A DNA stretch of 64,000 nt from Aggregatilineales bacterium (GTDB taxonomy: Bacteria; Chloroflexota; Anaerolineae; Aggregatilineales; Phototrophicaceae), in the NCBI GenBank assembly GCA_030834905.1, contig JAUQWZ010000034.1, positions 248,001 to 312,000 of the forward strand, written 5' to 3'. This document shows positions 37,086-45,147 of the stretch, in pieces. Positions within the stretch are counted from its first letter, which is position 1. Each line of letters starts with the position of its first letter. A program made the position numbers and the translations under genes. The notes below the pieces were generated by a model. That model made no database searches. It saw nothing but the letters and a program-made list of their open reading frames with translations, and was not told the origin of the DNA.

Positions 37086-38363
37086 CTACTCCGCTGCCTG
37101 TTCTTCTGCCAGGCGCACCCGGTCGGCGTCCAGTTCTGCCAGCAGGTCGTTCAGAATAGACGGATCATCCCAGAACGCCATGAAGGCATCCATACCGGCT
37201 TCCGCCATTTCCGGCGTTGTGTCGCGGTCATAGAACTGCGCCACGTAGTCGGCAGTCTGGATCAGGTCGATCCCCTTCTGCGTGGCTTCAGACACGCCCG
37301 AAATATCCACGTCGGTGCGGGTCGGCAGCCGTCCAAGTTCGTCAAGCGCGCGCTGCTGCACTTCCTGCGAACCGAGATATGCCAGGAAGTCCTGCGCGCC
37401 CTGCGGGTTGCGGGCGTTCGCCGCAATGAAATAGCCGTCTGTCGGGGCGTCCTCGCCAATCGGCACGTCGGGGTTGATGACCGGGAAGCGGAAGAAATCG
37501 AGATCGTCTTCCAGTTCGTCGGGATACTGGTCGGTGATGAAGCCGCCCATCAGGTACATACCGGCGTCGCCGCGCACCATGAAATCAACCGCTTCCTGCC
37601 AGTCATAAGCAGCCGGGCTGTCGATGAAGCAGTTGTGATCGAGAAGCTGCTGCCAGTGGTCAAACACGGCAACCACGCGCTCGTCAGTATACGATTCCTT
37701 GAGCAGCATCAGGTCGGTGTGGAATTCCGGACCGTTAATGCGCATGTTGAGGTAATCGAACCAGGCGGCGGCGGGCCAGCGGAAGCGCGTGCCAATGGCG
37801 AATGCGCGCTTGCCAGCGGCGTCGAAGGCGTCGCAGGCACCCAGCAGGTCATCCCAGGTTTCAATCGGGGCTGCCACGCCAACTTCTTCCAGCACCGACG
37901 GACGATAGTAGATCGCCCACCAGTAGTAGGAAGTCGGCAGGAAATAGTAGCCCTCGTCCACACGCGCCAGCGCTTCAAAGCCGGGCGCATAGGCATCATC
38001 AAAACCGGCAGAGTCCCAGGTTTCGGAGAAGTCCATGATCAAGCCGCGATCAATGAAGAAACGGGCGCGGTTGCCCGCAAACCAGGACAGCACGTCCGGC
38101 GCAGGCTCCGCCGTCAGATACGCGCGCAGCGCCTGTTTGAAATCTTCATGCGCGATGATCGAGTGCTGAAGCGGTTGATCGGGGTGTGCCGCGTTCCAGT
38201 CGGCGACAATGCCTTCGTCAAAGGCGCGCGGCAGCGGGTCGCTAGCATAGGAATTGTAGCTGATGGGTCCCGTACCATCGTCCTGGGCGATCACCGGTGC
38301 AATCGCGAGCGCGGTCGCAGCGACCAGCAGCATTAAACCGAAAAATCCAAATCTTTTAAGCAT
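37086..38363 (-). CDS. Sugar ABC transporter substrate-binding protein
   Basis: Extracytoplasmic family 1 solute-binding protein, 425 residues from ATG 38363 (GGGAG 7 bases upstream). The signal peptide is LKRFGFFGLMLLVAATALAIAPVIAQ, without a lipobox Cys. Typical features are HEDFKQALRAYLTAEPAPDVLSWF, TSYYWWAIYYRPSVLEEVGV followed by PIETWDDLL, and MVRGDAGMYLMGGF. The Trp/Tyr-rich middle is usual for sugar stacking. It lies between lacI and the permease genes, which identifies the ligand as probably an oligosaccharide or sugar derivative; the exact ligand is not determinable. Confidence 0.93.
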   Translation of the reverse strand: MLKRFGFFGLMLLVAATALAIAPVIAQDDGTGPISYNSYASDPLPRAFDEGIVADWNAAHPDQPLQHSIIAHEDFKQALRAYLTAEPAPDVLSWFAGNRARFFIDRGLIMDFSETWDSAGFDDAYAPGFEALARVDEGYYFLPTSYYWWAIYYRPSVLEEVGVAAPIETWDDLLGACDAFDAAGKRAFAIGTRFRWPAAAWFDYLNMRINGPEFHTDLMLLKESYTDERVVAVFDHWQQLLDHNCFIDSPAAYDWQEAVDFMVRGDAGMYLMGGFITDQYPDELEDDLDFFRFPVINPDVPIGEDAPTDGYFIAANARNPQGAQDFLAYLGSQEVQQRALDELGRLPTRTDVDISGVSEATQKGIDLIQTADYVAQFYDRDTTPEMAEAGMDAFMAFWDDPSILNDLLAELDADRVRLAEEQAAE

Positions 38364-38405
38364 GATACTCTCCCTGAAAAAATCCAATTCGCAGAGTGAA
38401 GAGGT

Positions 38406-38419
38406 TGTTCACCTGAACA
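38406..38419. promoter_or_regulatory. Small perfect inverted repeat before the binding-protein gene
   Basis: TGTTCA-CC-TGAACA in the 68-base gap between lacI and the binding-protein gene. It could be a second regulator site or an RNA hairpin. It does not resemble the lacI operator. Confidence 0.3.
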
Positions 38420-38431
38420 CGCGCACTTTTC

Positions 38432-39457
38432 CTATGTCAGGCAGCCTCCTTTCACAGCCGTTGTTGACTGGCGGACGATCAGTTGAACCGGACACAGCAC
38501 CGAATCGGGTGTCTGCCCGTTCAACACCGAAAACAACATCCGGGTCGCTTCCCGTCCCATGCGCGGCGCGTCAGATCGGATCGTGGTCAGCGTCGGATCA
38601 GACGCGGCTGCCAGCGGAATATCGTCAAAGCCAACCACCGAAAGCTGCTGCGGCACCTGCCGCCCCATTCTCCGCGCCTGCTGAATCGCGCCCAGCGCCA
38701 TGCGGTCATTCAGGCAAATGAGCGCCGTCAGGTTTGGATGCCTCGCGAGCAGGTCGGCGGCGCAGGCTTCGCCGCTGGTGACGGAAAAATCGCCGCGCGC
38801 GGTTGGAAGCGATTCGACGCTCATGCCGCTGGCTTCCGCGGCAGCGTAGACGCCCTTCATCCGTTCTTCGGCGCTGTAATTAAGGTCGGGCTGCACGTCA
38901 ATAATGCCGATCTCGCCATGCCCCAGCGCGACCAGGTGCTGCATCAGTTGGTAGCCGCCGGTGTAATCGTCGCTGCGCACCATATACGAGGTGACATGGT
39001 AGCCTATGTTGACGACCGGAATACCCTTTTTGTGGATCGGCTCCAGCACCGAGGCAAACGGCACGTTATCGAGGGCGATAATGCCGTCAATGTAGCCGCT
39101 GCGGATAAGCTGGAGGTAGTGTTCATCCACGCCGCTGGTCGTCAAACGCGGGGTGATTAGCAGGATGTTATAGCCGTGTTGGCTGCATTCCGGCTCAATG
39201 CCTTCGAGGATGTGCAGGATGTGGGGATCGGTGAAAATACCGTCATACACCCAGGGAAACACCACGCCGACGATGCAGGTCCTGCCAGCCGCCAGCGCCC
39301 GCGCCGCCAGATGGGGCATGTAGCCGGTTTCCTCAACCGCGCGCATGACCTTGTCCCGCGTCGAGGCGGTGAAATACGGTGTATTGGAGAGGACTTTAGA
39401 GACTGTCGCGGTGGATACACCGGCTTTTCGGGCAACGTCTTCCAAAGTGGGCATCAT
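38432..39457 (-). CDS. LacI-family transcriptional regulator
   Basis: Sugar-responsive repressor of 341 residues. The N-terminal helix-turn-helix is LEDVARKAGVSTATVSKVLS (4-23), with the hinge helix near MPHLAARALAAG. The effector-binding periplasmic-binding-protein-like domain follows (GVVFPWVYDGIF to the C-terminus, including VVGFDDIPLAAASDPTLTTI). It is the first gene of a sugar importer operon, and its own promoter carries a perfect LacI-type palindrome, so it most likely represses itself and the transporter together. The effector sugar is unknown. Confidence 0.95.
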   Translation of the reverse strand: MMPTLEDVARKAGVSTATVSKVLSNTPYFTASTRDKVMRAVEETGYMPHLAARALAAGRTCIVGVVFPWVYDGIFTDPHILHILEGIEPECSQHGYNILLITPRLTTSGVDEHYLQLIRSGYIDGIIALDNVPFASVLEPIHKKGIPVVNIGYHVTSYMVRSDDYTGGYQLMQHLVALGHGEIGIIDVQPDLNYSAEERMKGVYAAAEASGMSVESLPTARGDFSVTSGEACAADLLARHPNLTALICLNDRMALGAIQQARRMGRQVPQQLSVVGFDDIPLAAASDPTLTTIRSDAPRMGREATRMLFSVLNGQTPDSVLCPVQLIVRQSTTAVKGGCLT

Positions 39458-39473
39458 TAACTCATTAAATAAG

Positions 39474-39495
39474 AGTAGTTAAGCGCTTAACTACT
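39474..39495. promoter_or_regulatory. LacI operator
   Basis: Perfect 22-base palindrome, each half AGTAGTTAAGC, with centre TTAAGCGCTTAA as in LacI-family sites. It begins directly after the -10 of the lacI promoter, an ideal place for repression. Confidence 0.85.
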
Positions 39496-39524
39496 ACGAT
39501 AACGAAATTCGCACAATTCGTCAA
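39496..39524 (-). promoter_or_regulatory. Promoter of the lacI-sugar importer operon
   Basis: On the minus strand -35 TTGACG (39519-39524), 17-base spacer, -10 TATCGT (39496-39501), immediately followed by the operator. Confidence 0.75.
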
Positions 39525-39534
39525 CCAGATCGTG

Positions 39535-40143
39535 CTAGATGCCCGCCAAACGTTTCATCACTTCGAGGGTTCGCTGGCAGTCACCGACGGCGCTGTGTGC
39601 CTGGGCAGCGGTGAGGATGTGAAGCTGGTTGCAGGCGTTTTCCAGACTTTGCCAGCGGTAGCCGCCGCTGTAGCGGTTCACCACGCCGTACCACTGGGCG
39701 TACTGCCGCATGGCGCAGTGGTACTTCCTGACCGAGATGCTGGCAAGCTGATGGCGCTGGCAGTCACCGGCGATCATCTTCCGGTCGAAGTCGGCGTTAT
39801 AGATGACCAGATCCTGCCCTTTGACGACGTCACAAAGCTGCCCATAAACGTCGGGAAAGCGCGGCGCGTCCGCCAGCATTTCCGGCATGATGCCGTGAAT
39901 ATCGACGGCGCGTTTGCCGCCCCGGCTCCATTCCAGCAGCAGTTCGGGATGCTCTGGCTTAACCAGCGTGTCCATCAGCACGTCACCGGCACTGCTGATC
40001 ACCCCAATCTGAACGATCTCGTGGAAGCCGCCCTGGATGCCGCTGGTTTCGGTATCGAGGATCAGGAAGCCATGTTCAAACAGATCGTTCGCCCATGCAG
40101 ATACTTCGCGGCGGTTTGGTGAGGTCTGTCCTGTTGAATACAT
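39535..40143 (-). CDS. DnaQ-like 3'-5' exonuclease
   Basis: DEDDh-type exonuclease of 202 residues. Exo I is LDTETSG (Asp30, Glu32), Exo II is IYNADFDRKM, and Exo III is AQAHSAVGDCQRT, supplying the His and last Asp. It is free-standing, without polymerase or helicase domains, as in small nucleases related to RNase T or the epsilon proofreading subunit. The ATG has GGAG seven bases upstream. The target (DNA proofreading, RNA trimming or repair) is not evident. It lies between the lacI promoter and a large inverted repeat. Confidence 0.9.
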   Translation of the reverse strand: MYSTGQTSPNRREVSAWANDLFEHGFLILDTETSGIQGGFHEIVQIGVISSAGDVLMDTLVKPEHPELLLEWSRGGKRAVDIHGIMPEMLADAPRFPDVYGQLCDVVKGQDLVIYNADFDRKMIAGDCQRHQLASISVRKYHCAMRQYAQWYGVVNRYSGGYRWQSLENACNQLHILTAAQAHSAVGDCQRTLEVMKRLAGI

Positions 40144-40167
40144 AGCTTCTCCAAAGGGGATTGCCTT

Positions 40168-40211
40168 ACTTCAACGATCTGCCTTCTAGCTTAGCGCAGA
40201 TTCGTTGAAGT
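40168..40211. repeat. Long imperfect inverted repeat
   Basis: ACTTCAACGATCTGC (40168-40182) pairs with GCAGATTCGTTGAAGT (40196-40211) with a single bulge, leaving a 13-base loop. It lies just after the stop of the MBL-fold gene and upstream of the exonuclease gene. No T-run follows, so it is not a standard terminator. Confidence 0.6.
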
Positions 40212-40223
40212 GGGGCAGTAATT

Positions 40224-41036
40224 CTACAATCCTTCGGTAATCGCGCGAATGTAGCGCTCCGCCGATACGTTCACTTTGGCTTTGGCGTCGCCATCCACCA
40301 TCAAGCCGAAACTTTCATAAATGCGGTCATACGGGAACGGCTCGACTGCATCGACAATCGCCCGCACTTTCGCGGGCGGCAGCGGGATAGCATTGGGATA
40401 GCTGTACATGAAGGTGACATAGCGGGTATCTGCCACCACGTCAATCGTATCTGAGGTCAGCAGCACGCCGCGCCCTTCCGCGCCGTCGCGCCAGTGAAGC
40501 ACCGCCGAGCCGAGGAAATGCCCGCCGCAGTGTACCAGGCTAATGCCGTCCCACAGCGGCAAACTGTCCCCTTCCCAATAGTGAATCGCGGCATCAGGGC
40601 GCGCCACGTCACGCCGGTTGCCCTCGTGAATGTAGATCGGCGCGTTGTTGAATGCCCGACTCCACTCAACCATCACGGTATGAAAATGCGGGTGCGAAAT
40701 GGCAATGGCGCGGATGCCGCCAAGTTCGTTGATGGCGTCCACCGCCGCCGCGTCAATGAATGGCACGCAGTCCCAGAGGATGTTTCCTTCCGGCGTCTGT
40801 ACCAGATGGGCGTACTGCCCTATTCCAACTTTCGGCTCCGGCTTGAGGCGGTACAGGCGCGGTTCGACCGGCTCGATCACCAGCCGGTGATCCGGCAGCA
40901 GCGCTTCCAGCGTCGTCCACTGCTGACCGTTTGGACCGACGTACTGACGTTCGTCCTCGCAGATCGGGCAGCGCGCGGGCGGCTGCTCCGACTCTGGATA
41001 CTGGGTGCCGCAGGTGACACAGATAAAATTCGGCAT
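40224..41036 (-). CDS. Metallo-beta-lactamase-fold protein with N-terminal zinc ribbon
   Basis: Protein of 270 residues. The N-terminus is a rubredoxin-like zinc knuckle with two CxxC pairs (Cys6/Cys9 and Cys23/Cys26: FICVTCGTQYPES and ARCPICEDE). The rest has the metallo-hydrolase fold: ISHPHFHT in the place of the HxHxDH metal motif, VHCGGHFLGSAVLHW and LLTSDTID for the later ligands. The last Asp/His of the first motif are altered (HPHFHT), so the metal site is unusual. Function unknown; hydrolysis or oxygen reduction roles exist in the superfamily. Single gene, minus strand. Confidence 0.82.
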   Translation of the reverse strand: MPNFICVTCGTQYPESEQPPARCPICEDERQYVGPNGQQWTTLEALLPDHRLVIEPVEPRLYRLKPEPKVGIGQYAHLVQTPEGNILWDCVPFIDAAAVDAINELGGIRAIAISHPHFHTVMVEWSRAFNNAPIYIHEGNRRDVARPDAAIHYWEGDSLPLWDGISLVHCGGHFLGSAVLHWRDGAEGRGVLLTSDTIDVVADTRYVTFMYSYPNAIPLPPAKVRAIVDAVEPFPYDRIYESFGLMVDGDAKAKVNVSAERYIRAITEGL

Positions 41037-41182
41037 GGCGCAGTTCTCCCTCTGTCTGGTATCGACTCCGCTATGTAGAGTAGCGAAGATGCCCGGCGCT
41101 CACAACACGCCTACGAACAGCCTCCCCCTGTACGATTGGACAGATTAATCGTCAGCGGGATTCAGGATGCGGGCATTATTTT

Positions 41183-41241
41183 TTGCATCCTCGCCAGTTC
41201 TCCTGTATAGTCAGCCTCCCGGATAGAAAACACTCCGGGAG
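41183..41241 (+). promoter_or_regulatory. pyr operon promoter and 5' leader hairpin
   Basis: -35 TTGCAT (41183-41188), 17-base spacer, -10 TATAGT (41206-41211). Four bases later a perfect stem CTCCCGGA/TCCGGGAG (41216-41223 with 41234-41241, 10-base loop) begins, ending 8 bases before the pyrB ATG. No T-run follows, so it is not a terminator; it may affect mRNA stability or translation start. Confidence 0.7.
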
Positions 41242-41249
41242 CACCCGCC

Positions 41250-42299
41250 ATGCAAGATCAAGCGCGTGAATCGCGCCAATTTCTCCACCGGTATACACCC
41301 CCCCCCATTGACGGCAGTTTTCGTGGCAAACACATCGTGACAGTGGAGCAGTTCTCGCGCTCAGACCTGCGGACGCTGTTCGACGTGGTATTCGATTTCC
41401 GCAGCCGCGTGACGAACCATGATCGCAGCCTGCTCGATATCTGCGGCAGCCACGTCATGGCATCGCTCTTCTATGAAGCCAGCACCCGTACCGATATGTC
41501 ATTTCAGGCGGCAATGCGGCGGCTTGGCGGCAGAGTCGTCAGCGCCAGCAACGGCGTTCAGTTCTCGTCGGTCTACAAAGGCGAAGATCTGGCTGACAGC
41601 GTCCGCGCCGCCGCCTGCTACGCCGACGTGATAGTGCTGCGCCATCCTGAAGTCGGCTCGTCCTATCAGGCAGCCTACTACCTCGATCAACTCCAGGCGC
41701 GTGTGACGCGCCAGCCAGTCGTCATCAGCGGCGGCGACGGCGTCGGCGAGCATCCATCCCAGGCGCTGCTTGACCTGTTCACGCTGGTCGATCTCAAAGG
41801 CGGCGCTGCCGGACAAACTATCACCATGGTGGGCGATCTGCGCAACGGGCGCACCGTCCATTCGCTCGCCAAGCTGATCGGCAAGCTGGAAACCCGGAAC
41901 ACGACCCTGTGCTTCGTCTCGCCGGCGGCGCTGCCGATGCCGGAAAACATCATCAGCTACCTCAAGACCCACCATATCAACGTCCATGAGACGGGCGATC
42001 TGCAAGAGGTGCTGGGGCAAAGCGACGTAATCTACTGGACGCGGGTGCAGGAAGAACGCTTTGAGAATCGCGCCGAATACGAAGCGATTCGCAATGACTT
42101 CATCATGACGCCTGAGGTCATGCGCGACGCTAAGCCCGACTGCATCCTGATGCACCCGCTGCCGCGCAAGAACGAGATGGGCACCCCCGAACAGCGCGAC
42201 GCGCTCGACCTTGATCCACGCGCCGCCTACTTCCGGCAGATGGAAAACGGCATGTTCGTCCGCATGGCGCTGCTGGCAAGCGTGTTAGGCGCAGTATAG
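41250..42299 (+). CDS. pyrB: Aspartate carbamoyltransferase catalytic chain
   Basis: Second step of pyrimidine synthesis: carbamoyl phosphate plus aspartate to carbamoylaspartate. The 349 residues exceed the usual ~310 by an N-terminal extension of about 25 residues and insertions. The carbamoyl phosphate motif is FYEASTRTD (74-82); the second signature reads VGEHPSQALLDLF (Ser for the usual Thr), followed by MVGDLRNGRTVHSLAKLI and LMHPLPR. No regulatory pyrI gene follows. First of the pyrBCDEF operon, one base from pyrC. A promoter and a leader hairpin lie just upstream. Confidence 0.96.
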   Translation: MQDQARESRQFLHRYTPPPIDGSFRGKHIVTVEQFSRSDLRTLFDVVFDFRSRVTNHDRSLLDICGSHVMASLFYEASTRTDMSFQAAMRRLGGRVVSASNGVQFSSVYKGEDLADSVRAAACYADVIVLRHPEVGSSYQAAYYLDQLQARVTRQPVVISGGDGVGEHPSQALLDLFTLVDLKGGAAGQTITMVGDLRNGRTVHSLAKLIGKLETRNTTLCFVSPAALPMPENIISYLKTHHINVHETGDLQEVLGQSDVIYWTRVQEERFENRAEYEAIRNDFIMTPEVMRDAKPDCILMHPLPRKNEMGTPEQRDALDLDPRAAYFRQMENGMFVRMALLASVLGAV

Positions 42300-42300
42300 G

Positions 42301-43380
42301 ATGGCGCGAACGATCACCATTCCGGCGATGCTCGACCCGCACGTCCATCTGCGCGGCATGGAATGGGCGCATAAAGCCACTTTCGCCAGTGAAACCGCCG
42401 CCGCGCTGGCAGGCGGCTACTGGGCAGTTTTCGACATGCCCAACACGCCGCCCTCGACCATCACCCTGCCCGCGCTGGAGCGCAAACTCGGTGAGATTTC
42501 GGCGCAGGCGGTCTGCGATTGGGGCGTCTACTTTGGCGCGGGACCTATCGCCGATGCAGCCACCTATCAGGCGGTGATCGGGCGCGTCTGCGGGCTGAAG
42601 ATGTACAACAACGCCACCACCGGCGAACTGCTGATCGAAGATCAGGCGCTGCGCGAGCAGCATTACCGGGCGTGGCAGCCGCAGCGTCCGATTGCTGTCC
42701 ATGCCGAAGGTCGAACAGTGCTCGATATCCTGGCGCTGGTGCGCCAGTACCGCGCGCCGACTCACTTCTGCCATATCAGCCTGAGCGAGGAGATCGACTA
42801 TTTGCAAGCGGCGAAGGAAGAAGGGCTGCCGGTCACCCTCGGCGTGACGCCGCATCACCTCTACCTGACCGAAGCCGATATCCCGGCGCTAGGCGCGTTT
42901 GGGCTGATGAAACCGACGCTCAAATCCGAAGCCGACCGCGCCCGGTTGTGGCAAGCCATCGACTCCGGTATCGTTGATGTGATCGAATCCGACCACGCGC
43001 CGCACACGCTGATCGAGAAAGCCGCTGAGCGCCCACCCTACGGCGTGCCCGGCTTGGAGACAACACTGCCGCTGATGTGCCTCGCGGTTCGTGAACGACG
43101 CTTATCGCTGGAACGGCTGGTCGATCTGCTGGCGAACAACCCGCGCGCCATCTTTGGCATCGCCGCCCCGCCGGACACCTATACCAACGTCGATCTGAAT
43201 GTCGATTACGTCATCGAGCGCGCGCGCCTGCGCGGCGCGTCCGGCTGGTCGCCCTTTGAGGGAATGCGCGTGACCGGCAAAGTCACTGGCGTCTGGATAC
43301 GCGGACGCCATGCCTATGACGGCGAAAACGTCCTTGTGCCGCCCGGCTTTGGTCGGAACGTGGTCGAGGCAGCCGCCTGA
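42301..43380 (+). CDS. pyrC: Dihydroorotase
   Basis: Closes carbamoylaspartate to dihydroorotate. Amidohydrolase TIM barrel of 359 residues. The first metal motif is DPHVHLR at the N-terminus, the bridging carboxylated lysine is probably Lys100 in GLKMYNN, later histidines are in AVHAEG and THFCHIS, and the catalytic Asp is in ESDHAPHT. It lacks the long N-terminal beta-sandwich of type I enzymes and begins close to the barrel. It starts one base after pyrB and its TGA overlaps the pyrD ATG. Confidence 0.94.
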   Translation: MARTITIPAMLDPHVHLRGMEWAHKATFASETAAALAGGYWAVFDMPNTPPSTITLPALERKLGEISAQAVCDWGVYFGAGPIADAATYQAVIGRVCGLKMYNNATTGELLIEDQALREQHYRAWQPQRPIAVHAEGRTVLDILALVRQYRAPTHFCHISLSEEIDYLQAAKEEGLPVTLGVTPHHLYLTEADIPALGAFGLMKPTLKSEADRARLWQAIDSGIVDVIESDHAPHTLIEKAAERPPYGVPGLETTLPLMCLAVRERRLSLERLVDLLANNPRAIFGIAAPPDTYTNVDLNVDYVIERARLRGASGWSPFEGMRVTGKVTGVWIRGRHAYDGENVLVPPGFGRNVVEAAA

Positions 43381-44528
43381 TGCGCCGCCTGCTGCTGCGC
43401 CTGTATGATTACGGCTATCGCGTCCTGCTGCGTCCGCTGGTGTTCCGGCGCTCGGCGCAGGACGCGCATGATCGCATCCTGTCGCTGCTCAGCCGAGCCG
43501 ACGGGTCGGAACTGCTGCTGGCGCTGGCGGGCGCTGCCCGCAGACTTACCCAGCGGCAGCAGCCCGTGACAGTTGGCGGCGTGCGCCTGGACTCGCCGCT
43601 TATTCTCGCCGCCGGGTTTGTCAAAGGCGCGGGATTCGATGATGAAGCCGACGCCCAAGCCGCCTTCGAGCGCGGCGATAACATCATGCCGGGCTGGCGA
43701 ACGATGCCAGCACTGGTGGGTGCAGTCGAATTTGGCTCATTCACGCGCCAGCCTCGCCTGGGCAACCCCGGCGTCGTCGTATGGCGGCACGCGCCGACGC
43801 GCTCAACCCAGAACCGCGTCGGGCTGAAGAATCCGGGTCTAAAAGCAGCGGCGGCATTTCTGCGCGAGCATCGCGACGAACTACCAGCGATTATGGGCAT
43901 CAACGTCGCCGTCAGCCCTGGCGTGAGCGATCCGATACAGGAGCGCCGTGAAATTATCGAGGCGCTGGCGACCTTCCTCGACTTTGGTCTGACTCCGTCG
44001 TGGTTCACGCTCAACCTGAGCTGTCCCAACACCGACGACGACCCGACCGGCAATCAAACTGAGGGCAAGGCGCGCGACCTGGGCGGCGCGGCGGTTGAAC
44101 TGCTGCGTCCTGCTGGCATACCGCTGTGGGTCAAGATCGGTCCTAATCTGTCGGATACCCAGTATCGCGCGCTGATCGCCGCGCTGGATGCCGTTGGCGC
44201 GAGCGCCATCGTCGCCACCAACACCCAACCGCAGCCCTCGCCGGATAACCCGGCGGTGAGCGCGGGCGTTGGCGGCGGGAAGCTTTACGCCGAGGCGCTG
44301 CGGGTGTGCGCGCTGCTGGTGGATGAAAAGCGGCAGCATAACTACGCCATCGACATTATCGGCTGCGGCGGCATCCTCGACGGCGCGAGCTATCGGGCGT
44401 TCCGGACAGCCGGTGTCACGGCGGCGCAGTACTGGTCGGCGCTGGTGTATCGGGGACCGCTTGCCGCCGCCGTCATTGAGGATGAGGCAGAGTGGATACC
44501 TCCTCAGGAGAGCGTGAATGACTGTTGA
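43380..44528 (+). CDS. pyrD: Dihydroorotate dehydrogenase
   Basis: FMN enzyme oxidising dihydroorotate to orotate, 382 residues. The core starts at VTVGGVRLDSPLILAAGFVKGAG, and substrate residues lie in VGLKNPGL and FTLNLSCPNTDDDP. The catalytic base position is Cys215 (NLSCPN), which is the class 1 residue, while the length and hydrophobic/basic N-terminal helix (RLLLRLYDYGYRVLLRPLVFR) look like class 2 membrane-associated enzymes with Ser. Electron acceptor is therefore uncertain; no pyrK partner gene is present. The ATG overlaps the pyrC stop, and the end overlaps pyrE by 11 bases. Confidence 0.92.
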   Translation: MRRLLLRLYDYGYRVLLRPLVFRRSAQDAHDRILSLLSRADGSELLLALAGAARRLTQRQQPVTVGGVRLDSPLILAAGFVKGAGFDDEADAQAAFERGDNIMPGWRTMPALVGAVEFGSFTRQPRLGNPGVVVWRHAPTRSTQNRVGLKNPGLKAAAAFLREHRDELPAIMGINVAVSPGVSDPIQERREIIEALATFLDFGLTPSWFTLNLSCPNTDDDPTGNQTEGKARDLGGAAVELLRPAGIPLWVKIGPNLSDTQYRALIAALDAVGASAIVATNTQPQPSPDNPAVSAGVGGGKLYAEALRVCALLVDEKRQHNYAIDIIGCGGILDGASYRAFRTAGVTAAQYWSALVYRGPLAAAVIEDEAEWIPPQESVNDC

Positions 44529-45147
44529 AATTGAGGCAGCGCGGGCGCTGCTGGAAATCGGCGCGGTTGGGTTCAGCCCGCAGCAGCCGATCACCTTCAA
44601 GTCCGGCATCCGGTCGCCGGTGTACGTCGATAACCGCCGCCTGCCATTTCACCCGCAGCACTGGCGCATCATCATCGACGGCTTCGCGCGGTTGATCGAA
44701 CGCGAGGGCATTACGTTTGACGTGGTTGCTGGCATCGAGGCGGCAGGCATCCCGCACAGCGCGGCGCTGGCGTATGCGCTGGGCAAGCCGTCGGTATTCG
44801 TGCGCAAGCAGCCAAAAGAACACGGCACGCGCAGCCGCATCGAAGGCGGCGATGTAGCCGGGCTGCGGGTGCTGCTGGTGGAAGATCTGGTGACCACCGG
44901 CGGCAGCAGTCTGTCGGGAGCAGAAGCGCTGCGGCAGGCGGGCGCGGTCTGCGAAAACTGCCTCGCCATCATCAGCTATGGTTTCGCTGAAGCGAAGGCG
45001 GCATTTGAAAGCGCGGCGGTGCGGCTGCACACCCTGACGGCGTTTGAGTATGTTCTGCGCGAGGCGGGTGATGGCTTCGACACCGCGCCGGTAGTGGCTT
45101 GGCTGCGTGACCCACATGGCTGGGCGGAAAGGCAGGGACTGGAATGA
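44518..45147 (+). CDS. pyrE: Orotate phosphoribosyltransferase
   Basis: Adds ribose 5-phosphate from PRPP to orotate, 209 residues. The PRPP-binding signature is VLLVEDLVTTGGS, preceded by GIEAAGIPHSAALAYALG and the flexible-loop FVRKQPKEHGT containing catalytic Lys/His. N-terminal FKSGIRSPVYVDNR matches the family. It overlaps pyrD by 11 bases and pyrF by four, so it is translationally coupled on both sides. Confidence 0.96.
   Translation: MTVEIEAARALLEIGAVGFSPQQPITFKSGIRSPVYVDNRRLPFHPQHWRIIIDGFARLIEREGITFDVVAGIEAAGIPHSAALAYALGKPSVFVRKQPKEHGTRSRIEGGDVAGLRVLLVEDLVTTGGSSLSGAEALRQAGAVCENCLAIISYGFAEAKAAFESAAVRLHTLTAFEYVLREAGDGFDTAPVVAWLRDPHGWAERQGLE

Noticed and set aside
41180..41250. PyrR-binding attenuator before pyrB
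   Set aside because: The leader has a single stem without a T-run and no alternative anti-terminator pairing that I can see, and no pyrR gene is in the window.
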